Program-made: the position numbers and the translations under genes | From: Dallia pectoralis | Taxonomy: Eukaryota > Chordata > Actinopteri > Esociformes > Umbridae | Direction of reading: 5' to 3' | Length of the DNA: 64,000 bases | NCBI GenBank assembly: GCA_029465975.1 | Contig: CM055749.1 | Span: forward strand, 12,179,071 to 12,243,070 | Part shown: piece after piece, positions 34,750-46,136 of the stretch | Numbering within the stretch: position 1 is the first letter of the stretch | Layout: each line of letters begins with the position of its first letter | Notes under the pieces: generated by a model | Told to the model about the DNA's origin: nothing | Database searches by the model: none | The model's input: the letters and a program-made list of their open reading frames with translations, nothing else

Positions 34750-34750
34750 C

Positions 34751-35133
34751 TGTCACGTATTGACCGGCGTAATGTGGTGAAAGCCATGGCAGAGTCGTGG
34801 GAACCGTTCAAATCAGGTTTATTGCGCAATCCAAACACAAAACAAACCGTAACGGCGAAAACACAATACTGTATAAAAGAAAGGTGCGCATATAGCGACT
34901 TTAAACAAAACCCTCTCAATCACAACTAAAACAGTATAACCGTGTAACCTCACACTCACCTCTAATATAATTACGTGACATGTAACAAACAATGCTAAGC
35001 AAGGAGTGACTTGCTAGCGACCCCTTTATATCCCGTATGATTATAATTACAAACAGCCGTGAGACAAACGTAAACAAGGAAGTGCATCACCGAAATATGT
35101 CCGTGTAGCAACGCCACCACACCAATCGTGACA
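34751..35133 (-). repeat. 5' LTR of element 2
   Basis: 383-bp copy matching 32013-32395; outer flank is the duplicated GATGT at 35134-35138. Confidence 0.95.
34991..35030 (-). promoter_or_regulatory. LTR promoter of element 2: TATA box and predicted RNA start
   Basis: Minus-strand TATAAA (complement 35025-35030), 24 nt, then GCTTAGCATT (complement 34991-35000). The spacing is identical to element 1. Confidence 0.7.
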
Positions 35134-35138
35134 GATGT

Positions 35139-36575
35139 GGCTTATCCCGCCAATGGCTATCTACTTTTGAAGAAAAGCCCACCCCCAGCGTCGCTAGAGG
35201 GTGCACCCATTCACGTAAATACTTCAATCTTAAACATATGCTCGATCATGTCTGCACAATCAGCCAATATATTCGTTTTGCCTATATTCAGTACATTGAG
35301 CACAAATAAATAATTTGTCCGAAAACACACAGCGGTTAGTAATTAAAATACATAATGTTGAAAAGCTACAGCCGACGTCCTTCCATGACTTTTCCTAAAA
35401 ACGTGCATTTTACCTTGTCCCGTTTTCAGAATTGCAAAATCACAAACCGAACAATATATAAAACTACTATTTACATGTTTTTTGATACCTAAACTGCCTT
35501 CCTGTCGCCAAAATCCCACGCCGCTGGGCGTTGGTACCCTAATTCCTGTACCCAGACACCGATCACACTTCACTGAGCCTATATGGCAATGGTTGAATGG
35601 GCGATACACAGACAAATACTACGAGAACACATATAGACAATAGTCTGATTGGCTTGGTTGAACTACAAAAAAAGAGGTACGTTTATAAAGAAATATGGTT
35701 CACTAAATAAACAGAACGAATTCCGCCAAATACATACAGCCCCATTCATGTGTCATGCGCCTATTGCACTCAATAATTAATAACGAATGAACCACAGTGT
35801 ATTCATATAGCCTACAAGAGACTTCAACAAAATATTGTTTTGTATCGAAATTAAACGAATATAAACAATAATTATTAATAGGCTAACTACAAATGGGCGA
35901 TAAATGAAATTACTCATGCACACAGAAGGACGTGGGACATACATAAGTCCGGGGGGCATACGGCAAAAAGAGCATAAAACTGGAACGGTTATGGTCCGAT
36001 CTATATGAAACTGAACCCGTTTTGGTCCGATCTTTATTAAACTGGAAGGGTTTTGGTCTGATCTATATGAACACTGTGCGCAGTTCAACCGGGTTAGTTT
36101 GCTGCTGTCTCATGTGCACTCGTAACAATAATGAACACTGTTCGCAGTGCAACCGGTTCGTTTGCGTGTCCTGCTCAAGCAGACAAACAACTGAAGCTGC
36201 GTGCCGACTGTGGACGGATAAATAATTATAAATAGATTTGTTTATCGGCCAATCATGCGCAAATCATTTGATTGCAAGTCGCTTGTGATCTAAAATGTGT
36301 TAGCATTTACTACATCAACATAGGACATACAGTTTGATGGATTTTCATTTATTCGATTTTTGGAAATTTTAATATCATAGCCTGTGCATTTTAAAATCAT
36401 GGTTTTATTTTCGTATTTTATGTTTACATAAGACAATAAATAGGCCTACATACTCTTTTAATAAAATTCATTTAATTCAGGATGACAACACAGTAGATGA
36501 TCTGATGCTGTTGGTCAAGTGTTTTTTTTACATTGGTCATTGGACCAAAAACATGTCATATTATTTAGTGTTGAT
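35139..36575. other. Interior of the hAT-like element, no intact gene
   Basis: AT-rich. A minus frame at 35343-35615 contains CSVCDF and an H-x5-H pair that vaguely recalls a BED-type zinc finger of hAT transposases, but the match is too weak to call. Confidence 0.4.
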
Positions 36576-36579
36576 ATGA

Positions 36580-36742
36580 CTGGTCTCGGTCTCGGCCCCC
36601 TTTGGTATCGGTCTCGTCTCGGTCTCGGCCACCTTCGGTCTCGGTCTCGTCTCGGTCTCGGCCCCCTTCGGTCTTGGTCTCGTCTCGGTCTCGGCCCCCT
36701 TCGGTCTCGGTCTCGTCTCGGTCTCGCTTTAGGTGGTCTCGA
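36580..36742. repeat. Right subterminal GGTCTCG array of the hAT-like element
   Basis: Units of about 30-36 bp such as GGTCTCGTCTCGGTCTCGG with CCCCCTT spacers. Reading frames DRDETETEGGR (minus) and LGLGPLRSRS (plus) are by-products of the repeat. Confidence 0.85.
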
Positions 36743-36908
36743 GCACAGCTCTGCAACACACACCTTTTCAGTAACTAAAAAGTAGTTTACAATCACCAAA
36801 ATAATACTTATACTACTTACCTCATTATATCAACAGACTGCTGCAGGAGGTTAAGAATAATGTAGCGCAGAGAATGTAGCTGTGTTCACTGAATACAACA
36901 AAAACATT

Positions 36909-37033
36909 CTCCTGCCTCTCTAGCCTCTCTTGCCTCTGTAGCCTCTCCTGTCTCTCCAGCCTCTCAAGTCTTTCCAGCCTCTCCTGTCTCTCTAGCCTCT
37001 CCTGTCTCTCTAGCCTCTCCTGCCTCTCTAGGT
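36909..37033. repeat. 18-bp minisatellite (CCTCTCCTGTCTCTCTAG)
   Basis: About seven copies of CCTCTCCTGTCTCTCTAG-like units with point changes. Confidence 0.85.
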
Positions 37034-37375
37034 AGGATAAGGTATTCCCAGACTACATTTCAGGTAGCTTAAGGTATTCCCAGACTACATTTCAGGTAGC
37101 TTTAGGCATTCCCAGACTACATTTCAGGTAGCTTTAGGGATTCCCAGACTACATTTCAGGTAGCTTTAGGTATTCCCAGACTACATTTCAGGTAGCTTTA
37201 AGGATTCCCAGACTACATTTCAGGTAGCTTTAGGTATTCCCAGACTACATTTCAGGTAGCTTTAGGGATTCCCAGACTACATTTCAGGTAGCTTTAGGTA
37301 TTCCCAGACTACATTTCAGGTAGCTTTAGGTATTCCCAGACTACATTTCAGGTAGCTTTAGGTATTCATGGGAGG
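37029..37375. repeat. 32-bp minisatellite, about 11 copies
   Basis: The unit GGTAGCTTTAGGTATTCCCA plus GACTACATTTCA repeats at 32 bp, directly abutting the 18-bp array. Confidence 0.95.
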
Positions 37376-38022
37376 TAAAAGGGTTGTCTTTATCATGAGA
37401 TAATTTGCTATATGGATATTCCTCCGTAGCAATAAATCCAGTTGGGAAATTAGCTTAACATTTTGTCGAACTGACAAATGTCTATTCCTCTAGCTTGTTA
37501 AATTCATTTTCTTTACGCAAGGGATCATGTTGTCTTTGCTTGAGACCTGTCTTCTTTGCCATTTTCTTATTGTCTAGAAAGCCCAACACATTGATGGACT
37601 CTGGTGGATATCTGCGAAACACAGCAGACCACAGAGAGAGTGATGGTGAGGGGAGTGTTTGGCACGGCTCAGTGATCTGGCTCTTTAGGTAATAAATGAG
37701 TGACTGAGAGGGCTGGCTCCCTAGTCATTTTAAATGCAAATTGATTAACATGTAATAGCCGGCAACAAGGAAAATTTGGCAGAGATCAGCCGTCAATTTT
37801 CACTCAGTCTGTAATAATAATATGGAAAAAATTATATTAGTCATAAAGATGGCTTGTAATCTAAAGTAATTTCCCACATGTAATGGCCTGTTGTAATTCC
37901 TTGATGAAGAGAATATATTGGATTCCCGGACATCATGGGGAGTGTTCTCTATGGAGCGCCCTTGTTCCCCATTCTATAGGAGTGTGGGTGGCTCTGTTGA
38001 GCTCTTTTAGGGTGCCTTGTCT
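37376..38022. other. No gene recognised
   Basis: Plain AT-rich DNA between the minisatellite and the LINE; only a 65-codon chance frame. Confidence 0.5.
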
Positions 38023-38023
38023 T

Positions 38024-40502
38024 CATTTACATTACATTTACATTTTGCGCATTTAGCAGACGCTCTTATCCAGAGCGACTTACAATAAGTGCAGGCATTT
38101 TACATATAGCTAAAACACACATCAAAAAGGCAATAAGTATATTGTTCCTGGGTGGGTGCAGGGGGAAGTGCTAGAGATAGAAGGGGTGCTAGGAGAGGAG
38201 GAGTGGGTGATAATCGTAGAGGAATGATTCGGTTGTGAAGTTTCGAACAGGCGAGAGTTTTGGAGCTCCATTCATGGAGCTACTGGAGGTATAGTTTGAA
38301 GAGGAATGTTTTTAGACGTTTTTTGAAGATTGGTAGAGAGTCCGATGATCTGATCTCCAGAGTGGAGTTGTTCCACCATTGCGGGGCAAGCACGGAGAAC
38401 AATTTAGATTGAGCAGATCGGGAGTTGCCCTCCCGTAGGGATGGCACTACCAAGAGGCCTAAGGTGGCAGAACGAAGTACTCGCGTGGGTGTGTACGGCT
38501 TGATTAGTGACTGGATGTAGGAGGGGGCGGTTCCTCTTACTGCCCCATAGGCTAGCACCATGGTTTTGTAGTGGATGCGTGCTTCCACCGGGAGCCAGTG
38601 TAGTGTGCGGAACAGCTGAGTGACGTGGGAGAACTTTGGTAGATTGAAGATCAGGCGGGCTGCTGCATTTTGAATGAGTTGCAGGGGTTTGATGGCGCAC
38701 ACTGGGAGACCAGCCAGAAGGGAGTTGCAGTAGTCGAGACGGGAGATGATAAGTGCCTGGATCAGCACTTGTGCGGCTTCCTGCGTAAGATACGGCCTTA
38801 CTTTCCGAATGTTGTAGAGCATGTACCTGCAAGACCGGGACACCGCCTTGATGTGTGCAGAAAATGAGAGGGAGTTGTCAAGGATCACGCCAAGGTTTTT
38901 CCCACATTGGGTAGCGGGGACTGTGACGTTGTCCACCGTAATGGACAGATCCTGGAGCGGGCAGGCTCTTCCTTTGAAGAAGAGCAGTTCAGTTTTAGCT
39001 AGGTTGAGTTTCAGATGGTGTGCAGACATCCAGGCCGAGATGTCAGTCAGACATGCAGAGATACGGGATGCTACCTGGGTGTCAGACTGTGGGAATGAGA
39101 AAAATAGTTGGGTATCATCTGCATAGCAGTGATAGGAGAGGCCATGAGAGGATATGACAGAGCCAAGAGACCGGGTGTATAAGGAGAAAAGGAGAGGGCC
39201 TTGGACCAATCCTTGGGGGACCCCAGTGACAAGGGGCTGCATGTTCGACGGCGAGCCTCGCCACACCACCCGGTAAAAATGGTCCGACAAGTAGGAGGAA
39301 AACCAGGAATGCACCGCTCCTGAGATCCCCAGGTCAGAGAGGGTGGAGAGCAGGATCTGATGGTTTACTGTGTCGAAGGCAGCAGATAGGTCTAGTAGAA
39401 TGAGAACAGTTCAGAGAGAGTTGGCTTGGGCCTTGCGTAGGGCTTCAGTTACACAGAGCAGCGCTGTTTCAGTTGAGTGGCCCGTCTTGAATCCTGACTG
39501 GTTAGGGGCCAGGAGATTGTTCTGCGAGAGGTAGGAGGACAGTTGGTCAGCTACGACGCGTTCAAGCGTTTTGGAAAGGAAGGACAAGAGGAACACAGGT
39601 CTGTAGTTGTTGACATCCGACGGGCTGGCCATCTTGAAGTCGGAAGGGACACATCCTGAGGTTAGAGAAGTGTTTATTAGAGATGTGAGATATGGAAGAA
39701 GGTCCGTGGAGATGGACTGGAGGAGTGGGGAAGGGATAGGGTCAAGCGGGCATGTTGTCGGACGGCTGGATTGGACCAGTTGCAGGGTGTCTTCCGGACC
39801 GAGCGTGGAGAAGGAACTCAGAGCAGGGACAGAGTCAGTGTGAGGGGAAATAGCGATTTCTGGCAGATGGGTGAATGATGCTCGAATGTTGTCCACTTTC
39901 TATTGAAAGTGGGTAGGAAAGTTGTCAGCTGAGAGGGACGATGACGGAGGAGGTGGAGGAAGGGTGAGGAGTGTGGAGAAGGTGGAGAAGAGCTTTTTTG
40001 GGTTGGAAGCGGAGTCCTGGAATTTCCGGTGATAGAAAGCAGCTTTAGCGGTGGTCAGATTAGAGTTGAAGTCGGTGAGGAGGGACTGGAGGGAAGCCAA
40101 GTCGCTGTGAATTTTGGTGGATCTCCATTTCCGCTCGGCTGCACGAAGATCTCTCCTGTGACTACGTAGGGTTTCATTTAGCCACGGCACAGGAGGTGCG
40201 GCTCGGGCTGGCCGGGAGGAAAGAGGGCAGAGCAAGTCATAGGATGTAGATAGCGATGCTAGAAGGGTGGAAGAGGCAGATTCCGTAGACAGGAGGGAGA
40301 AGGATTCGGGAGACGGGAGGGATGAAAGAACAGAAGCGGCAAGATCAGATGGGGAGAGGGATCGAGTGTTCATGCGACCCACCACCAGGCTGGGAGTTGA
40401 TGATGCACGAGAAGAGAGGGAAAATGAGACTAGGAAGTGGTCCGATAGCGGTAGGGGTGTGGTCTTCACAGTTCTACCTCTCTCTCTCTCTTTCTCACTC
40501 AC
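38024..40502 (-). mobile_element. L2-like LINE, 5'-truncated
   Basis: On the minus strand it runs from the last part of the endonuclease domain through a full reverse transcriptase to an untranslated tail. The tail contains AAGTCGCTCTGGATAAGAGC and ends in TGTAAATG-type short repeats at about 38024-38045, a 3' end typical of this fish LINE group. The 5' truncation near 40.5 kb is usual for LINE insertion. Confidence 0.9.
38280..40502 (-). pseudogene. L2-like reverse transcriptase reading frame with two stops
   Basis: The pieces 40502-39900, 39896-39411 and 39314-38280 are all in one frame, separated only by TAG at 39902-39900 and TGA at 39413-39411. The start has SDHFLVSFSL, the end of the endonuclease domain. 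The RT follows with YRPV...LSKTLERVVADQL, QSGFKTGHSTETALL, LDLSAAFDTVNH (first catalytic Asp), GVPQGLVQGPLLF and YADD (39125-39114, catalytic pair). A C-terminal LHWLPVEARIHYKTM region ends at 38280. The usual GVPQGSVLGP has two substitutions. Only two nonsense changes in 741 codons make it a young but inactive copy. Confidence 0.9.
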
Positions 40503-40559
40503 CTCACTCTTTCTCTCAACTGTCCCACTCTCATGACCCTAAGTCATCATTCCAACCCT

Positions 40560-40765
40560 TTTCTTTTTGCTGCCTCTCACACACTCTTTCTTTCTTCCCC
40601 CTCTCTTCTCCTCTATCTTCCCAGAAGCCTCAAACACACTCTTTCTTTTCTTCCCCCTCTCTTCTCCTCTATCTTCCCACAAGCCTCTCACACACTCTTT
40701 TTTCTTCCCCCTCTCTTTTCCTCTATCTTCCCACAAGCCTCTCACACACACTTTCCCCACTCTCA
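40560..40765. repeat. CT-rich tandem repeat, about 54 bp, 3-4 copies
   Basis: CTTCCCCCTCTCTTCTCCTC followed by TATCTTCCCACAAGCCTC and TCACACACTCTTT recurs three to four times. Shadow frames on both strands come from the repeat. Confidence 0.85.
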
Positions 40766-40888
40766 CTCTCTTTGTGGGGCTTTGTTCTGTCTCAGTTGGG
40801 CCTCAGTAGGAAGCTCTTTCCAATTCTACATCAAACAGCGCTGCTGATATTATGAGACAGCAGGATAAAACACAGTGCACACTATTTA

Positions 40889-40934
40889 AGGCCTATCTAC
40901 AGTATTCATTGGAGCCCTGGTTCATCTGATAAGA
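40889..40934. repeat. 45-bp dispersed direct repeat, copy 1
   Basis: GCCTATCTACAGTATTCATT and GGAGCCCTGGTTCATCTGAT AAGAC are repeated at 41357-41402 with one difference (CTAGAG). Confidence 0.9.
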
Positions 40935-41139
40935 CTGTTACACTGAACTGGATGATATGGCACTCTGGTGTCCCAGACACTATCAGCCTATCTGATTACA
41001 CACACACTATACATTTGGCCAGCTGGGTTCATCGCAATGGCATGTAATAAGTCAGCAACAAGCCCACAAGATGCCTTACTGCTTTTATATATCGGTCACC
41101 AACACTAAAGACCAGTCTCAAAGTCAGCGGCACGGGGAT

Positions 41140-41205
41140 ATATATATATATATATTTATTATATATCTGTATATATATATTATATATACATATATATATA
41201 CATAA
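41140..41205. repeat. TA-rich microsatellite
   Basis: Imperfect TATATA runs broken by CTGTA and CATA, able to fold into a hairpin. Confidence 0.8.
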
Positions 41206-41356
41206 ATACACAGTGAAGGAAGCAATCTGATCCCCTGCTAATTCTGTATCTTTTCCGACTGACAAGACATCATTTTAATGGTAGTTTTATTTGACCAGTG
41301 AGAGACAACAAAGACATCCAGAATAATGCATTTTAAGTAAGTTATAAATCGATTAC

Positions 41357-41402
41357 GGCCTATCTAGAGTATTCATTGGAGCCCTGGTTCATCTGATAAG
41401 AC
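41357..41402. repeat. 45-bp dispersed direct repeat, copy 2
   Basis: Second copy, about 468 bp from the first and directly adjoining the 27-bp minisatellite. Confidence 0.9.
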
Positions 41403-41998
41403 GCACAAAGACATTCACACCTACTAGAAGCACTGAGACATTCACACCTACTAGAAACACTGAGACATTCACACCCATTAGAAACACTGAGACATTCAAA
41501 CCAACTAGAAGCACTGATACAGTCACACCTACTAGAAGCACTGAGACATTCACACCCATTAGAAACACTGAGACATTCACACCAACTAGAAGCACTGATA
41601 CATTCACACCCACTAGAAGCACTGAGCCATTCACACCTACTAGAAACACTGAAACATTCACACCCACTAGAAGCACTGAGACATTCACACCAACTAGAAG
41701 CACTGATACAGTCACACCTACTAGAAACACTGAGACATTCACACCTACTAGAAACACTGAGACATTCACACCAACTAGAAGCACTGATACAGTCACACCT
41801 ACTAGAAGCACTGTGACATTCACACCCATTAGAAACACTGAGACATTCACACCAACTAGAAGCACTGAGACATTCACACCTACTAGAAACACTGAGACAT
41901 TCACACCTAATATCAGCACTGAGGCATTCACACCTAATATCAGCACTGAGACATTCACACCTACTAGAAACACTGAGACATTCACACCTACTAGAAGT
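41403..41998. repeat. 27-bp minisatellite, about 22 copies
   Basis: ACATTCACACCTACTAGAAG plus CACTGAG repeats at 27 bp with variants ACCAACTAGA and CCCATTAGA. Frames on both strands stay open because 27 is a multiple of three; no gene is implied. Confidence 0.95.
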
Positions 41999-44930
41999 GC
42001 CGGGATGGTTCATTTTGACCCATGTATATTTTGAATGGAAGAGTGTTGCTGACACACAATGACCAGTAGATGGCGCATCTTGTTTGTCTTTGCAATGCCA
42101 ATTAAACTATAAGCGTCAGAAGGAGCATGCTGTTACCTACAAGTACGGAGGCACATGAAACCAAAATGTCTAAGCCTTGCAAATAACTATAGATGGCACT
42201 ATCATAGGAAGAGTGCGCACAGGCATATAGGCATTTATGATACCATTTCGCCACACTAATCATTTCTAATTAAACCAATGTTTGTAGAAATGGTGCAGTC
42301 AAACCAAAACATGTCCTTGAGAATTGTGTACTATATCGCCCATGCGCACGTAAATGCTTGTTAAATATTTTCCTTTTAAAGCTTTCTATATGATTCCATT
42401 TGTTATTTTACAGTTTCACCATCCTCGGTATAATTCAACATGGAAAATGGAAATTAACACGGGACAATGACTGTGTCCATGTTATTTCCCCTTTCCACCC
42501 ATGTAGACAGCGGGAGGCTCAGACTAGGTGAGCATAAGGATTCCTGTTCCACATATGGCACGGTGATAACCGCATTTGGTGACATTTACCGGGAGCGTCG
42601 GGAAATGGCACAGTCTAAGGCATTTGTTATGACTGACAGGTACATTTATTACCAAGAACCACTTGCTTTGCCAAATTGAAAGGAAAGTATGAAGAAAATC
42701 CTTATCCTGCGAGCAGTCTATAGACAAGAGTTGAAGAAATGATTCGGTTATTTTTTTCTAGCTTTCTATTTAATTTGAAACCTTTCAACTGGTACCAATA
42801 TTAGCATTTTTGGTGTCCAAATTCACCAGAAGAAAATAAAATTCCATGTACAGCTCAACATAGTAACTGACAGGTTCGGTAGCTTCTGTTTACAATCTCC
42901 TTAGAGATGTAAAGAAAGTGCATCAGAACAACATAAGAAACCAGACTTTAACAGTACAATAATCACAGTTAACCAATGGGTTTCTGAGGTCAATGAATAC
43001 ATGTTACGCTTTGACCAGCTGCTAGTAGAATCCCAATGTGACACAGTCTTGACTGAACAAGTTAAAAGCGTCCCTTCAAGCTAAGACTAGACCTGGGTGC
43101 AAGTCATATTTGTCTTATAAAGGCATAATCAATGGAACCAAGAGAATGTCTCAAAATGGCAAACCCGATCAGTCGGGCACGGCCAAAATGAAGAACATGT
43201 ATACCAGTTTAACACAGATCTGAAAGAGAGATGTGGAGTAGATGGGTTAATGACCCCTAACCTCTATAAAGCTCTCAGGTCGTGCCTCGGTGACCTGTCA
43301 TCCCCAGCACAAGACACCAGCCGGACTAGGAAATAGAATAAATAAAATCAAACGCTAGCAGTGGGGTTGGAGGGAGATGGGGAGCGGGACAGAAATATTG
43401 ACAAGCGGGAGATGATCTCAGCAGGCGTCCTCACTAACATTGAACTAATGTAGGATGCCTTCTTTAACCCCGCGATAGTGTCATATCTAGCATCCACTTC
43501 CAATGGGTTTTATTTATTTTGCTCAAAGGGAAAGAGAACGTGGAATCCTGAATCTTTCATTAAATGAGAGCTTGTTCCATTATTTAGAAGGTCTTATTTT
43601 CCGCCTCAGTTCACAGGCAAGACGAGACACCAACAGGCGACGACTGGAAGACCTATTCAAATGAATCTGAGTCTAGCCCCATTTGGCCTGCTGGTTTCTC
43701 CCTGTCTCTCCCACAATATCTGCCTCTCCCTCTATCCCTCTCTCTCTCTCTCTCTCCTTCCCTCCCTCCCTCGTCCCTCTGCTGTTCTTTCTCTCTCAGA
43801 TCGGTTGTGGAGACGCTAATTCAATCAGCTTCAAATAGCAGGACGGCATCCCGCCGACATGTCATATGGTCCGGCATGCCACACACTGTGCTGCTCTCCT
43901 GTCCTCTAGCTGTGACCTCAACGCCAGAGAGCTGAACATCCACAGGTATTTTTTATACACCCACACACATGTTACATGCTGTCTTGTCTGCCAATCATAT
44001 CACACTGTCAAAGGATTCAAGCAGTTAAAGGTTATCAATGCACAAACTTCGGGGTCCCAGAGAACCCCCTCTTCTCCACACTGCCAAGGTTGTCTTGTCC
44101 ATAACAGCCGACATCGACAGGGCTGGAAATCTGGAGTCCATCCACTGTTAGCCGGTGTATGTGACGGGGACGGACAAATATCCCGGCTACCAGTCTGGAC
44201 CATATCTGAAGGTCTCCAAGAGTAATATGAGAAGCTGGTATTTAAGGAGCTTTTCTTCAGAAGCCTGAGCCAAATACTACAGCAGTCCAAAGGGCAGCCC
44301 GATTCCAAGATAAGCATCCTCAAGAATATCCGGCTTGTTCGGCACGCAGGAAATACACACTATCAATAAACTGAAGGGGGAATAGTCGTGTCCTGCAAGT
44401 CCTTAAATGATCAGATATTATTAACGACATGTGAAACAGAATCCCTTAACTCACGGTGTAAATACAGCACGGATCCCATTTCATAGCGTACCCAAGTGCT
44501 AGATTTGTGTTGTTGTAAACACAGACGTCTGCCACAGCTGTGACCAGAATTTCCTCCCCAATGTCTACCCTAATCACTACGAAAAGATGAATGCTTTCCT
44601 TTCTATCCAGGAACATTATAAGAATTAGGGGTGCAAAAAAATCTGAATATAAAAATCTGAAAGTCATAATCTTGCCCCTGGTTTGGTGACTACACGTGGA
44701 CTGGGACATACTAGCATAACCATTTCAACCACTGGCTGATAGCTAGGATGAAGTTAATAGCACAAAGTGCAGAGAAACTCAAGCCAGGGATTTGACTCAC
44801 TGACATACTGCTTCCTTTCTTTGCTTGAGCATGTGGCCATTACCAATGATCTGCCTTGGCAGGTGAATAGGGACACACAGACGCTGTACAGCATCTATTT
44901 CAAGGATTTCCCTAAAAAGTGACTGTTTGA
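41999..44930. other. No gene recognised
   Basis: AT-rich with a CT-rich run at 43729-43800. The 70- to 119-codon frames resemble no family I know. A weak splice-like signal near 43800-43945 is discussed among rejected items. Confidence 0.45.
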
Positions 44931-44935
44931 TAAGC

Positions 44936-45478
44936 CATGCTGACAGACAGCCACGCCGACAGACAGCCACGCCGACAGACAGCCACGCCGACAGACAGCC
45001 ACGCCGACAGACAGCCACGCCGACAGACAGCCACCCTTAAAGACAGCCACGCAGACAGACAGCCACGCAGACAGACAGCCACCCTTATAGACAGCCACCC
45101 TTATAGACAGCCACCCTTATAGACAGCCATGCTGACAGACAGCCACCCTTAAAGATAGCCACGCCGACAGACAACCACCCTTAAAGACAACCACCCTTAA
45201 AGACAGCCACCCTAAAAGAAAGACACGCCGACAAACAGCCACGCAGACAGACAGCCACGCGGACAGACAGCCACGCAGACAGACAGCCACGCAGACAGAC
45301 AGCCACCCTTATAGACAGCCACCCTTAAAGACAGCCACCCTTACAGACAGCCATGCCGACAGACAGCAACCCTTAAAGACAGACACGCCGACAGACAGCC
45401 ATGCCGACAGACAGCCATGCCGACAGACAGCCACGCCAACAGACAGCCACGCCGACAGACAGCCACGCCGACAGACAG
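44936..45478. repeat. 16-bp minisatellite (ACGCCGACAGACAGCC)
   Basis: About 34 copies of ACGCCGACAGACAGCC with a second variant type ACCCTTAAAGACAGCC interspersed. The period of 16 gives apparent 16-residue protein repeats (three units per cycle) on the minus strand. Confidence 0.95.
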
Positions 45479-45789
45479 GTGGATAGTCCTCTATTAAATG
45501 ACTTGAGAACCCTGCATAATCATGTCTGTATTTTAGGATTTTGTCTCCTGAATGAGGGGAATGATTGTGGTCTCTGAATAGAGTATCAGATGACATGCTT
45601 GTAGCACTGCGTTCCCTCTGGTAGAAGATAGATAGCTATTCTATCGTGTTTTGTCATTCATTACTGACAATACATTCTATTGGCATTATTAGCTAAAGAA
45701 TCGTGTCAAAGCTTCATAATGGAGCCTGAATGTGTAATGATGTGTGTTGTTTTATCTCAATGCAAGCCATTAATGTAGCATAACGAGGA

Positions 45790-46110
45790 TGTCACGACTG
45801 GAGGAACCAAACGCATGCTTAAATACGGTTGTGGTTTTTTATTCAAATAAAACAGGACATACCACTGAACTTTAAAATAAAGACTTAAAGCAGCGACTAC
45901 AAAAACAGCTCTTAAAAGAAACACGTATAACAGCCAACTCGACAGTCATGACATGTAACAATGACTCACGAACAGGGGATACAGAGGGCAAACCTAAATA
46001 CGCTTACTAATTACGAATTTGGACCTGGTGTGAGTGATTGGGACAATGACAAGACAATGACACAATCAGGACAACCGTTATGACGCCAGGAAACACAGGG
46101 GTGAAGACAT
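45790..46110 (-). mobile_element. Solo LTR of the self-priming family (copy 3)
   Basis: Starts TGTCACGACTGG. Minus strand: TATTTAG, then 24 nt, then GTGAGTCATT (complement 45960-45969) followed by GTTAC, and AATAAA (complement 45838-45843), the same module as elements 1 and 2. GAGGA precedes the start (45785-45789) and follows at 46111-46115, but this leaves the LTR ending ACAT instead of CA, so the right boundary is uncertain; an alternative end GTGACA at 46136 lacks a duplication. Confidence 0.65.
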
Positions 46111-46136
46111 GAGGAAAACATCAGGCTACAGTGACA

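Larger units (their letters stand above)
32013..35133 (-). mobile_element. Non-autonomous LTR retrotransposon, element 2 (complete, nested)
   Basis: Two 383-bp direct repeats (32013-32395, 34751-35133), identical by eye, start TGTCACG and end CGTGACA. They are flanked by the 5-bp duplication GATGT (32008-32012, 35134-35138). Minus orientation. The 2.36-kb interior is essentially one reading frame from the priming site to the polypurine tract, without gag-pol motifs. The LTR sequence and repeats differ from element 1, but the ends, the priming site geometry, the polypurine tract and the protein plan agree. It sits inside the hAT-like element, so it is the younger of the two. Confidence 0.94.
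31738..36753. mobile_element. hAT-like non-autonomous DNA transposon carrying nested LTR element 2
   Basis: Left terminus CAGAGCTGTAGTACTCGAGACC-type and right terminus (reversed) CAGAGCTGTGCTCGAGACC are inverted copies. They are flanked by an exact 8-bp duplication CAACACAC (31730-31737 and 36754-36761), the length typical of hAT transposons. Both ends carry subterminal GGTCTCG/CGAGACC arrays. Removing the nested LTR element leaves about 1.9 kb without a convincing transposase, so it would need one in trans. The superfamily call rests on the duplication length and end sequence. Confidence 0.85.

Noticed and set aside
35343..35615. BED zinc finger of a hAT transposase
   Set aside because: A CxxC and an H-x5-H are present, but spacing and neighbouring aromatic residues do not fit well, and no transposase core is nearby.
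39135..39320. LINE split into three separate genes
   Set aside because: All three pieces share one frame, and the RT motifs continue across both stops, so it is one decayed reading frame.
43801..43944. Possible exon between a CT-rich acceptor and a GTATTT donor
   Set aside because: The only frame open for most of its length hits TGA ten bases before the donor, and the pyrimidine tract is a simple CT repeat.
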